NCBI GenBank assembly: GCA_900239685.1
Contig: OENT01000766.1
Location: forward strand, 1-64,000
DNA: 64,000 nucleotides
Reading direction: 5' to 3'
Origin: Rotaria macrura
Taxonomy: Eukaryota; Rotifera; Eurotatoria; Philodinida; Philodinidae
Position 1 is the first letter of the stretch; each line of letters starts with the position of its first letter. The position numbers were made by a program, and so were the translations under genes. The notes under the pieces were generated by a model. It was not told the origin of the DNA and made no database searches. It was given only the letters and a program-made list of their open reading frames with translations. Of the stretch, positions 47,436 to 59,236 are shown piece by piece.

Positions 47436-48771
47436 CCCAGGTGGAACAATACGGTACGTATACGACCGTATTCGGCTAAAATACGGTAGTTTTAGGCCTG
47501 GATGCGGTGGCAGTATACGACGCCCCGTATTACGGCTAGATTACGGTATAACACGGCGCCATATACGGTGTTCGGTTACGGTGCTCCGTAAACGTGCATT
47601 ATACGGCCACCGTATAAAGACCGTTATGATGCCGTAACGTAACCGTCTAGCATCCGGCCACCGGATCAATACTGTATTTCAGTCATATCTTGAGCTCATA
47701 TGTGGTTAAAATGGATCGCATGTAGAGGTGGGGTTTTCGAAAGAATGACAGCAAAAACCACACCGAGAAAGGAAATATGCACATTCAGTGCACGAAATAT
47801 GAAATTATTTGTTTGCTTCCTATTTTAAAAATATTTTTAAATTTAATTGTTTTCATCACTAGTTTCACCTTATTATTTAATTTTGTTTCAGTTTTAATTA
47901 TTTTAATTTTAATTTTATTTATTTCACTCGTTTTTATTTTTCACTCGTTGCATTTTTATTTACCCTGCAACTTAAAGCGACCTCATATCTTCTGATTGGT
48001 TATACGATCAGTGAGTCATTTTACTTTTACTTTAAAGTTTTTCAAACATATGAACTCAATTCATATATTTAATTTTAATTTTATTGTATTTATCATAGAG
48101 TATATTTATTTTTATTTTTGTTTTATTCTGAATTTTATTCTTTTATTTTTTTTATTCTATCCTCTATTTGATTTATATTTTATTTGATTCTAGACTTTAA
48201 ATATATTTCATATCTTCTANATACTCGATTTTATTTATATCTTATTTTTTCCTATGCTCGATTTTATTGTGTATTTTATTTTATTCTAGATTATTTAAAA
48301 ATTTTTTTTATTCTAGATTTTATTTGTAATTTATTTTTTAACGTTTTTTTTTCATTTCATTTCTGCTTAATTTGTATTTTATTGTTAATTTTTATTGAAG
48401 AATTCTGAATAAATAAGTTACTTATAAATAAACTGCATCAAAATAGTAATAATTTAAATATGGGTATGGCGGAAACACGCTAGAGGGTGGGGTAATTTTG
48501 ACGATCGATTGGAACATTTACGTCGGAAAAACGACAAATATACGGCAATGAACGCTAAAAATACGGTGCTTCACGGTTATCGTAATTTAGCCGTAAATAC
48601 ACCGTTTACAGTACGGCATAAATACGGTCGTAAAACATGGACCAGGTTTTCGACGTAAATACGGCACTTAAACGGCCCGTATTTGGCCGTTTACGACCGT
48701 GAAGTTGCCGTAATCGAGCCTTACACGACTGTAAACGGCCCGTATACGGACACCGTAACAATGCACTTGGG
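47436..48771. mobile_element. 1.3-kb element with CCGTA/TACGG terminal arrays and T-rich core
   Basis: Ends: CCCAGGTGGAACAATACGGT on the left and, reverse complemented, CCCAAGTGCATTGTTACGGT on the right. The dinucleotide TA flanks both sides (47434-47435 and 48772-48773), consistent with a TA target duplication. The first 240 bp and the last 260 bp are dense arrays of TACGG, CCGTA, CCGTAT and TTTACGG words in both orientations. The core (about 47780-48460) is strongly T-rich on the plus strand, with repeated TTCTAGATTTTATT-like words, and includes the only ambiguous base of the window (N at 48220). No transposase is encoded. Confidence 0.7.
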
Positions 48772-48773
48772 TA

Positions 48774-49958
48774 TGGGTGAGGCATTCGAGTGTTGCTCTG
48801 AGTGAGGGTGTGGTGAAGTTAATGAGAAATACCCTCACCCACACTTTCAATATATTATCTTGAATGTGAATGTTAATGTGGGTATCGAGACAATTAGTTG
48901 GAGGACCCACATTTGTACTCTCCATCAGTTAGCACCACAGATATTTTAGATAAATTGTACAAAAGGAAATATAAAAGACTGGAATGAGACGTATTGATAT
49001 AACAAATAATGTAACAACTGCTTCTCGATTGTTACAACAGTCAAATTAAAGAAAACTTACAGCTTTTGTGTATGAAATTGTTACCAAGCCCGTACTGCAA
49101 CTATCACTTATCAATGTGATGATTGTTGCCACTGACCATCGACACCCACACCGTCAAGAACTTACAATGGGTTTCGTTTATCGGATGAAACCATTTTAAA
49201 AGTTCTTCGTCCGTTAGTAATCATGTTCAAGGTATCTTTAGGTTTTTAAGAAATCTTTCGGAAGATTTTGATTTTGTTCCAAAAATCATTCAATGGGATA
49301 CTTTTTCTCTCTATCTAGTCAACAGTAAAGCTTTAAGGACAAAAAAAATGAGTTTTCTGAAGCTATTGAAATATTGTCGATCTCAAAGAAGCATCACTTG
49401 TTTAATGTGAGTTCCAGCATACATGGTGATTCAATGGTTTTCTATCAATTCGAAAACAAACACAAAAGTCTCTATCATATCATCATAGTGCATGCATTTA
49501 TATATGAGTATAAACTACGAATATGATAAAGTTAAGTTAAATTTATTCCTATTCTTATAAGAAAACTTCATTGATATTGATTCAGTTGATTAAAGTTATC
49601 CTAAGAATATTTTATACCAGACAAATATTCAACAATTCTCAATTGGAATGTCTTTATTTTATTTACAACCGTCGACATATTAGATATGAATTACTCTTTC
49701 TATGGCGAGCAAAATACCAGCGTAAGACACCTACATCCAATAGTTTTCGCTTGATAACAGTAACAACTAAACCATGTGACTATTGTGCAGAGACGAGCAG
49801 GTAAAAAAAGTGATTTAGTATAGTTTGATTTGGTTATGTTTTTTGGCGACCTATATTATTACCTTTCTTTCTCTTATCTTTCGTTTTCATTCACTGCTGA
49901 ATATTTTCATCTACACACTGGTGTATTATTCGTTACTCACAACAAACGGGTTATTACC
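48774..49958. other. Intergenic, upstream of the P450
   Basis: A GTGAGGGT...ACCCTCAC inverted pair lies at about 48805-48840. No gene recognised; the 77-codon open stretch at 49571-49804 has no family resemblance. Confidence 0.5.
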
Positions 49959-52411
49959 ATGCTTTTATTGTCTTTGTCGATAGTATTAGCTATCGTTTTT
50001 CTTTTGATTTTCTATTATATGGTGCCAGTTTGGATAAAATATACTAAATTGCGACGAGACTATTGTAATATTCCATCTCTCCCAATTTCACGTATCCCAT
50101 TTATTGGCAATATCAATCAATTCGATAAGAGACAACATGTTTTCACTCAGCTTCTCATGCAAATGGCCAAAGAGTGTCAACAAAAAAACATAGGTTTGTT
50201 CTGTCTCTGGTACTCACTGTGGCCGATGGTCTTTGCGTGCACAGGACAAAGTCTTGCTGTAAGAATATGCCATTGCATTTCTTTGTTACCATTCTATCTC
50301 TCTATTTCAGACGTTTATCAGCAGCAGCAAACATTTGGTCAAGTCATTCGACTACACCTTTTTTGAGCCTTGGCTTAAGACAGGTCTACTAACCAGGCAT
50401 ACATAACAATTTTCATTTCATCCCACAATTAATATGTTTTTACTTCATAGTAACAATGCCAAATGGCGTACTCGCCGTCGTATTATCACACCATCGTTTC
50501 ATGACACTGAACTACTACACAATTTTATACTAATATTCAATGAACAATCGGGCATTTTTGCTCAACGTGTTGCGGAACTCATTCAAACTGGAGAAGAAGA
50601 GAATGCATACGATCTCTATCCATACATATCAACATGTACACTTGATATAATTGCTGGTGAGTTCTATTGAAAAGATATAACCTTTATATCTTCTCTGATT
50701 GAAATGCTAGAGACAGCCATGGGAGAAAATGTTAATGCTCAATCGAGCAGTGCAAAGAATGAATTTGTCGAAGCAACTGGACGGTAAAATAAAGTTACGA
50801 GATCATAATGCTACTTCTACGTAGTTTATTTATCTACATCTAGCGTTTTGATACGATTGAAAAACTATTTGAAGAGGATAAAAAGGCTTAGAGATAATGA
50901 ATATTACATTAGTGATCTATCAGATGTTATAAAAGAAAAAAGAATCGATGAAAAACAAATATTCATCATGCATAACGAAGAGATATGCATTTCAAGAAGA
51001 CGTGTGTCATAGAAAAAAATGAGTCATTTCCTTGAGAGATATATTTTCTGACGAAGAAACAACTTTTAACGTAAACGCTTTGCCTTCAATTAATGATAGC
51101 TTATTTTTGTTGACATCTTACTAATAATTATTGATTAGCATGGGATATATAATAAATCGTCGACTACGATCTCCGTGGATGTGGCCCACATTCATATTCG
51201 GTCACTTGTCATTGGGTCATGAACAAAGTAAACAACTCAAAACTCTCCATGGCGTCTCTCGCAAGGTATTCCTTTCTTTTTCTTTTCTCCTTTAGTCGTC
51301 GGATACTTTATTTTGACAAATAGATTATTGAAAATCGTCTCGCTACTTTTAATCCTGACAATACAACGAATAATAATCAGAAGAAAAAAGCACGTCGGCT
51401 CGTCTTTCTTGATAGTCTTCTTGCTCTAATGGATTCTGAACAGCTCTCCATAGACGATATTCAAGAAGAAGTCGACACTTTCATGTTCGAAGTATGTTTC
51501 GCTCTTCTCTTTTCCCATATCTCAATCATAAATTCAACCAGGGACATGATACAACGGCAGCTGCTGTCAATTATGCCTGTTATTTAATTGGATGTCACTC
51601 AAATGTTCAAGCAAAACTTCATGCCGAAATGGATAATATCTTTTCTAGTAATTTACGCTTTATCCCATTTAGTAATCAAAGATAATATGAGTTATTACTA
51701 TACAGATGATAAAGAGAGACCATGCACAGTGGAAGATACACAACAAATGATCTATCTTGATGCTGTTATCAAAGTGAGTGAACCAGAAACTTGTGTATAC
51801 ATTCGATGATACAATTCATATGAGCACAGGAATCCATGCGTGTTCTACCCCCGGTTCCATTCGTTATGCGAGAAGCACAAGAAGATTTTATGTGCAGTAA
51901 GTGTGAAGAGTCGTTTTTTTATGTTGAAGATCAAATGCTTAATATGTATAAGATGAAAACTAATTTGAATGTCCTTGTTTCTCTTGTCACAGATGGTCAA
52001 ATGATTCGAAAGGGTACTACGCTATATATTTTCATTTATAGTGTCCATCACGATTCAAATCTTTTTCCTCAACCGGAAAAATTTGATCCTGATCGTTTTT
52101 GTAACAGTTCAATGACAAGTGAGGAACGTTCACCGTATGCATTTATTCCATTCTCAGCTGGATCACGCAATTGCATTGGCTAGTTTCTATTGCTCAATTT
52201 TCAATAATGACCGGTATAAATCGTCACTTGTTCTTCTCTTTCAGGACAACGTTTTGCTATACTCGAAGAAAAGGTGATTTTGTCAACACTGCTTCGACGT
52301 TATTCTTTTCGTGCCACACAAACTATCGATGAACTGCAACTTTCGTTCGAAGCTATCATGCGAACTGTAGTTCCGATCAAGCTTATCGTTGAACATCGAC
52401 ATTTTCAATAA
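49959..52411 (+). CDS. Cytochrome P450, CYP4-like, eleven exons
   Basis: A heme-thiolate monooxygenase of the endoplasmic reticulum. CYP4-type enzymes hydroxylate fatty acids and similar lipids; the substrate here is unknown. Exons: 49959-50258, 50311-50396, 50451-50656, 50711-50783, 51139-51265, 51324-51491, 51542-51647, 51706-51773, 51830-51896, 51993-52178, 52245-52411. They sum to 1554 nt (517 residues plus stop). ATG 49959 was chosen because it starts directly at the membrane anchor (LLLSLSIVLAIVFLLIFYY). Motifs: SKHLVKSFDYTFFEPWL near residue 110, I-helix EGHDTT (320-325), K-helix ESMR (379-382), FDPDRF (431-436), heme-binding FSAGSRNCIG with Cys461. Introns are 50-66 nt except intron 4 (355 nt) and intron 9 (96 nt). 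Introns 2 (50397-50450) and 10 (52179-52244) have GC donors; the other eight are GT-AG. No stop or frameshift is needed anywhere, so it is probably functional. Confidence 0.92.
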
Positions 52412-53529
52412 TTTACTCTATCTTAGCGAGTGCAAACGAGTTATAATTTTTTTAATTAATAGTATTAACCTATGATTTCTTTTTTTTGCTAATCTTTTTT
52501 TCATATGTCAATCAATTCGTTGCATGGTATCGTATGTAATATTACTAACAGCCTCTTGAAAAGTAATGGATCACTTTGTTGAATGTTATTGTATCAGAGA
52601 TGTAAACGCGATGAATAAGGATTTCTATATTGTTATAATTCTCAAATATCAAAATCCGGTCTTCGTACTTCAAAAAGACAGATAATCATCAGTTGGCTTT
52701 GACTCTTACGGTAGTCGTATTTGTTTTAAACTATTCTGAAGAATTATTATATATCTATAAAGAAATCTAACTTGAAGTTGTAAGATATTAGATATCTATC
52801 AATGAAGAAGAGAGAGAGCATACCAAGACCAGTTTCGACCTTGCACAAGTGTTGTTAGGTACGTAAAGAGACATTTATCTCAATTCAAAAGATCAAAATA
52901 ACAAGTAACGTTCATCGACGTCAAAAGTCGATTCACTGGGCCCTAGACTGATAGGTGTTACGACTTGAACTACCTCAACTGGAGCGAAAATTAGTTGTTT
53001 GTGTCAGAATCTGATCCTGAAGTTTCAAAGAAATGAGAGCATTAGTTCATAGGAGACACGGGGGGAGTCAAATAAGCAGAAACGAGACAAGGAACAAGCG
53101 AACAATGAACATTTTCCTACGAAAATGAATCAGAAACAACACAAAGGCAAAGAGAAACACGAAGAGCGGCAGCAGCCAAATTTGGGCATTGGAATGGGGA
53201 CAGGGACCTCAAGTTCTCGGGTAGATCAGAACCATGTTTGAAAAATCATGTCAGGGGGCTCGAAGGCTTTCACAGGTCGGAAGCAGGAGGGCAACAACCC
53301 CGAACTTTTGAATAGGATTCGGTCTCCGAACCCTACACAAAAGTTCAGACTCGTTGCATCCCTAGTGGGGAAGAGGCTGGTTAGTTCTCACCTTACTACC
53401 AACTCGTCAGAACCAGAAACTTAACGATGGTAGCCTCAAAATTCCATAGGAGACACATCCTGCTTGGTTCCATCACTGGGAAGGAATTATTTGCCGTTTC
53501 CCTTTCATCAATTCAAACACCGAAAGCAC
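52412..53529. other. Intergenic with second arm of the 27-bp inverted repeat
   Basis: 52928-52954 is the exact reverse complement of 36050-36076. Similarity continues inward from both (toward GTTACTTGT) but not outward. The stretch 52960-53480 is richer in G and A than its surroundings and contains no recognisable gene. Confidence 0.55.
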
Positions 53530-53779
53530 CGTAAAAATGGCCATTTGTGCAATTAACGTGGTCGTTTGTGCCATAAAAATGGTCATTTGTGCCACGGGAA
53601 TGGTCATTTCTGCCACAGAAATGGTCATTTGTGCCACAGGAATGGCCATTTGTGTCACAGAAATGGTCATTTGAGCCACAGAAATGGTCATTTGTGCCAT
53701 AAAAACGGTCATTTGTGCCATGTGAATGGTCATTTCTGCCATAGAAATGGTCATTTGTGCCATGTGATTTGTGCTTGTT

Positions 53780-53813
<34 letters not shown>

Positions 53814-53875
53814 GGACAGACAGACACAGGTGAATTCCCGTTTCCAGACCCTATCCTTTCAGTCTAGGGAAAATA
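53530..53875 (+). repeat. 21-bp minisatellite, (CAGA)n tract and small-ORF-repeat tail
   Basis: About eleven units of the type ATGGTCATTTGTGCCACAGAA, some with CATAAAA or CATGTGA variants (53537-53766). They are followed by TTGTGCTTGTTACAGACAGA with about ten CAGA units (53767-53825) and then GTGAATTCCCGTTTCCAGAC...CTTTCAGTCTAGGGAA. The same three parts, in the same order, close the minus-strand copy at 34870-35510, so this is a 5'-truncated fourth member of that family with an expanded minisatellite. Open frames in all directions are repeats of the 7-residue unit. Confidence 0.85.
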
Positions 53876-54367
53876 TAATCTACACGTTTGTGTTCAAGCA
53901 AAGGTTATTAATAAAGTGTAGAATATTAGTACAGTAGCCTAAACTTAACAGTGGTGTCGATCTGAAAATGCATTTGTGAATCGACATTTTCCCTCAAATT
54001 TAAATATTTAAAAAAAGTTTTTCCTAGTTATTGACTGTGGTTGTTTCTATTTTTATACCCGATTTAAATTCTTTGCTTTACAGTTGTAAAGCTTCTAGAT
54101 TTTTTAATAAACATGTATAAAGTAACTGCGTATCATTGTAAATGTCTAGAGATCACTTATTTTTCTACATTCTCTTCTGCAACATGTGATCGTTGAATAG
54201 GTTCTTCATTCATGTCATGAATTAATCATTCATAAAATTGTAAATCATTCACGAGTAATCAATGAAACATTTCGTTTCAAATTGAATTTTAAAACAAAAT
54301 AAATCTAAACCACGTTTCCAAAAAATCGATGGATTGAATTTAAGTATCCAATAAAATATATGACTAG
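53876..54367. other. Intergenic
   Basis: AT-rich, nothing recognised. Confidence 0.5.
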
Positions 54368-54601
54368 TCTCACATATTCAAAGTCAACGACACATCAATC
54401 TCTAACAACATCATTCGAAGGCGAGATAACGATGGTTGCATGTATGCACGCCGACTATTTGCCTATTCTAACAAATCTCGACATACAGCTAATAGATATT
54501 CACAGTTGACTATTGCAATTCGTACACACACATATGCTTCCTTTTCTTTTTGGATCGGTGAACCAGAATATCTTGGAAGTCTTCAAATTATTGAAATATA
54601 A
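54368..54601 (+). CDS. Possible exon or gene relic (77 codons)
   Basis: An open stretch of 77 codons before a stop, with balanced composition (contains NNIIRRRDNDGCMYARRL, RYSQLTIAIRTHTYASFSFW and GEPEYLGSLQI) unlike the low-complexity frames around it. It begins after ACTAG, which could be a splice acceptor, so it may be the last exon of a gene whose other exons I could not find, or a relic. No family recognised. Confidence 0.25.
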   Translation, partial: SHIFKVNDTSISNNIIRRRDNDGCMYARRLFAYSNKSRHTANRYSQLTIAIRTHTYASFSFWIGEPEYLGSLQIIEI

Positions 54602-57600
54602 TGTCATTTTTATACGTGTAATCCAAATTTAAATAAAGTTATCATTGAATATTGTCGAATGACTTATGTCTTTAAAGTTAAACGAATTAAAAAATGAGTC
54701 TTTGAATAGCTTATGTTTTAAGTGTAAAATAAAATCAAATTCACATTTTTTTTTCTTTCTGCAACTTCTGTTAGACTAGTATCAATTGTTCACATGTACG
54801 TATATGGGCTAAAACGTTTTTCTATGTTTTGAAAAAGTTCAATATGATTATTTTCTATCACATTAAATTAACATTATTGCATGTACCAAATAATTGTTTA
54901 TACACATATTTGACTTCCTTATTCGTTGAAAACATATAATCAGGTTTAAAAAGATGCTTCAATATTTTTTTAAATTTATATATAACAAGAACAAGTTAAT
55001 TTGTACTGAAATACAGTATATGATTATGTTCAAGTTGATTGCAGACGGCATATTGAAACATTAAACGAATATAGAGATTCTTAAGTAAAAAGGAAATTAT
55101 ATGCCGATTCATTCGCTTCTCTACTTGAATGGAACAACATTTTGCAGGTTTTTGTTCATCGATGAGGATTGTTGTAATTAGTACAAATTGTGATCGATAC
55201 ATCTATTAGCAATTCAAAGCATTATACGCATGTAATTTTTATGTATCCGGGCAAAATATGCATATCTATCGTGTCTACATAGATGAATCGAAGAAAAACT
55301 ATGTTCGATAGCTACAGTGAAGAAATAAAAACTAACCCAGTTTTCATACAATACAAATGAACATGGACGAAGCGTTTATCTGTTAGAGCACCGTTTACAC
55401 TTATATAAAATATTTCTTTTAAAATTTAAGATATCTTTCAAAAAAGTACCTGGAAAGTTTTAGTTTCCCCAGCAGAGTCTACATCGAGCACTGCTATTAG
55501 GAGAATGCATGCTGCATCGTTGATCGAGAGGGTGTGGGAATAGATTTGACTACTTCGTTTACACTCACACAACACACATAATTGCTAGATAACTCTATTT
55601 CGTCACACACTCAACACTGAAATAAGGTATAGCAGACGCTATTCTTTTTTTATACACAATCTTGCATGAAATGACAAAATCTTAACTTTATTGTTTCATT
55701 ATGTCGGTTTGAATTGAAACTTTCGATGCAATATCAGCCAGATTCAACGATAATTATTCTTCTTTAAAATTGCCATCTTGATGATCACCGTTTGTCATCT
55801 TAATAGTTTAAAATAAGAAAACAGTTAGCATTAAAAATATGTATACATTCCAATATCAAACAGAAGCCCGTTTTTCAAACTAACACAAAATCATGTCTTG
55901 GTTTTATAACATTGTTCGTAATAGGCATGTCTCTTGTTTAACTGATTTATAAATGCAAACTCATTGCTTCTTTATTCTTACGTTATAAAATAAGAGCTTC
56001 CCGTGAAATTTATCATTTTAAATGCCAATTTTCATTTTCTAACTTAATTTAGGAGGAATCTTTTCAGAATCTATTCATTATCTCATACTTCTATATATCT
56101 ATAAAATGAGAACCTCCTAATCTGCCTCCAACTTTCGTTTAAGGATATTCTCAAAAGAAATATATATTAATTTAAGTCTCTGATACAAAAAAAACCGTTC
56201 CAAATTCTATTGATAGTGTTTCATCTTTCGTTGCTTCTAGTTGTAACATAATTACAATGAATTCAATTTCATCAACATCTTTTCAGCATTCTGCTGATAT
56301 ATCGGAAACTAATAATAATGTCTAGATCTTCGTTATTTGATCAAAACCTAGAGTATGCGATGAAAATATTTCATTATTATCATAAATATTATGTTCATTT
56401 TAACCATTATTATTTTTTTCGATGCTCTTTCTATATTTTATACATCATTATTGACAGTTGTTTTCTCAAAAAAATTTCAACAGAAATGCACTTATCAGCT
56501 CTGCCGAATCGTCAAGATACAACATTGCATCTTTATCGATGAATACTACCAGTTTTATTGAAGGATACATTGTTTCGACATTCTGCTTCTTTCAAATCGC
56601 TAACTTTTTCATGAAACAGAATCCGTGACATATTACAGTATTAATATCAGTGAAAGTCGGCAAATATGTTAAAGAATGGGAAGCAGCACGACCAGTTCAC
56701 AGATAGATGCTCACAAAACTACTCAAAAAGATCCGTAGCCATCTACTTATATATATTTAGACAGCTAGCTTATTAGGGAAACCAATCCTTCTCAATTCAT
56801 TTGTCTATCGGTATATCCAGGATAATTGGTTACGTAGGCAAATAAGGTGTTACATAGATAGATCGATATTTTTGTTATAATTCTCATGTCAGTTTCAGTT
56901 CCTTGCAATACTCAAGGGAGTTTGAGATCATTGTATCTATTTGAAAAATCGAGTCATGCCATTGTGATTCAGTAAATGAGACGTACGAACTGGCACACGC
57001 AAACATCTATCAACTGATCACTATTATCATATGTCTTCTTAACTTTCAAGTTATTCATGGACCACTGGCATTTTTGAAAGGAATTCGTTTCGAAGAATTA
57101 CATATCAACAGTATTTATGCGTCGATTGCATACTCATTGTGTTGGATTAAAATATAGATCTTGTGACAAAAATTCTGATTATCAATTCAAAATTTTATAC
57201 TGAATTTACATATAGTTGAAGTAGAAGAAATAAAATTGATTGCAAATTATTATTTAAAAAAAACTATTAAATAAGAAAAAAGACTTATAAATGAATATTC
57301 TTGCGAGGTTGATGGTTAATTGTTACTCTGAATTGAAGCTGACAACGTTTCGTATGTTTTTATCAAGGATCATTACTATTTCTGCAACTATTTATATATA
57401 TTTATCGTGTGAATACCATTGTTTACGTAGTCCATTAATCAATTATTGAAGTGGGTGTGCAAACCTTTTCAGTTTTCTTGGACAAAATTCCAACAGAACA
57501 GTTTGTTATTTACAAATTTTTTATTTCTTGATCTCGAGGGTGTAGATATGATTGTATGTTTTTGGATTCCTTGGGTTTGTTTTACTGGTAGCTGGTAAAA

Positions 57601-59110
57601 CAAACTGAAACACACTCAACGTAATTTTAGCTTAACTGTCAGGGAATATTATCAAATGGGACGGTGGCTAAAGTCTTCAACACTTATTGCATCAGTATAT
57701 GTACACGGTTTTAAAACTGGTTTTAATGAATATTTTTCTGATTTGTAATATGAAACGATTCCACGAGTGGTAATGGATTCTTTGATACTAGAGAGAATGT
57801 CTGATGATAGGAGACTTGCATTATTATTACCAACATTTTGCTAAATCCTTTCGTATTGTAATGTGGAATCCGTTTTAATATCGGTTATCATTCTCATTGC
57901 ATCCCATTATTTCTTAATTGAAGCGTTATCTTTCATTGATATCTTCAGGGAAAAATCACTTTAACTGTGACAAATATCAAATCAATCGAGACATATGGAT
58001 AAAACTCTCCCCAAAATAAAAGTTCGGGACCTTCTATTATGAGAAATTATATCGCTTCTACGACGATGGTCTACTATTATGTGCTATGTTTTTACTAGAA
58101 TTTACTGAGAAAATTAAGGGCTTTAAAAACATTTTCTCGCATTAGGATAGATACTTTTAGCAATCACATGCTAGAAAAGCAGTTTTTTAGTAGGAAAATA
58201 ATCCTTTTTTTAAACAAAACCTTGAATTTTCACAAAAAAGAAACAGAATTTCTACGAGAAAAGCAGTTTTTCTTAATGCTAAAATTTGAAAATCCACTGG
58301 ATTTCAGAAAAAGTGTCTGGAGATCCCATGGTCTTCTATTATGTCTTCTGAACTTTTTCTTGTGCGTGACCTTTTATTCTAGGGAGAGGGTTACCGTATC
58401 ACAATCACAGCCAAAAAGAATGCAGGAGATATGAATTCTTTCATTATCATTTTTCTTAGAGAAAGTATTATTGGTGAAGCTATATATCGCTAATATGGTG
58501 CTGGGCTTACAGATTTATGGCGTTTTAAATTGAGCAATATTTACTTCAATGTTTGACTTTCGCTTGAATTATTCATTTTACTGACGGTCTGACAAGTTTT
58601 TCAATCTTCAAAATTCAATGCAATACATTTTTCTTTAATTTCAGTCTTGTTCAAAATTATTTCCCCGCTTATTCTAACCTCGAAACCATTTATTTATGTG
58701 TCATGACTTGTACAATCATCAGCTACAATTTTGCAATTACAATGCAAAACTCAAACTGAGATGCTTTCTTTCTTCTCTCTCACCAATGAAAACAAAGAAA
58801 GAGGAGAAAAAAGGAACCCGCTGGCATGTGCTATTATAATCATACCGTTGGATGAATATGCTACTGTGCATAGTAAACTTGTTCGCTGAAAACAACGACG
58901 AAAGAAACCAAGAGAAACAGCGAAAAAATAAACGTGTCTACTTTTTATCGAAACTTTATTTTGATGCATTGCTAAGATGAATGGAGCAATTACAACACCC
59001 ATTTACATCCCATCGCGCCTTATATGCGCATAGTTCTATATGGTACATTAATTTACTTGAGTAAATGCACATGTATAATTGGTACAAAACAATGTGTGAA
59101 ATTTTTCATT
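54602..59110. other. Gene-poor region
   Basis: No gene with recognisable homology. An ATG at 56257 (MNSISSTSFQHSADISETNN) opens only 23 codons. Direct re-use of short words (TCTTCTATTATG; GAAAAGCAGTTTTT) at 58020-58345 suggests an old local duplication. Otherwise nothing is seen. Confidence 0.5.
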
Positions 59111-59236
59111 ATGCATATAATAATATTATTCTCTTTCAGAATCTTTATTTATTTCTTTATTTGCACTACCTGTGTGCAATCGACAGCTATTGCTGGCAAA
59201 AGCGTTTTATTACAAGAACGAAATTATTCATCATAG
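59111..59236 (+). CDS. Possible small secreted peptide (41 aa)
   Basis: From ATG 59111 the frame reads a hydrophobic stretch with signal-peptide character (MHIIILFSFRIFIYFF, then ICTTCVQSTA with a plausible cleavage site) followed by AIAGKSVLLQERNYSS and a stop. In-frame ATGs lie farther upstream (59024). TTCTCTTTCAG inside it could also be a splice acceptor. Nothing else supports a gene here, so this is a weak call. Confidence 0.2.
   Translation: MHIIILFSFRIFIYFFICTTCVQSTAIAGKSVLLQERNYSS

Noticed and set aside
47777..48408. Three consecutive plus-strand ORFs rich in Phe, Ile and Leu
   Set aside because: By-product of a T-rich core of a non-autonomous element; low complexity and no motif.
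36050..52954. Calling the whole 16.9-kb interval one mobile element
   Set aside because: Only the short inverted repeat supports it. No target duplication or transposase was found and the LINE and other repeats inside are independent, so it is kept as a finding and not as a feature.
53530..53766. CRISPR-like regular repeats
   Set aside because: Units are head-to-tail 21-mers without unique spacers, in a eukaryotic repeat element; it is a minisatellite.
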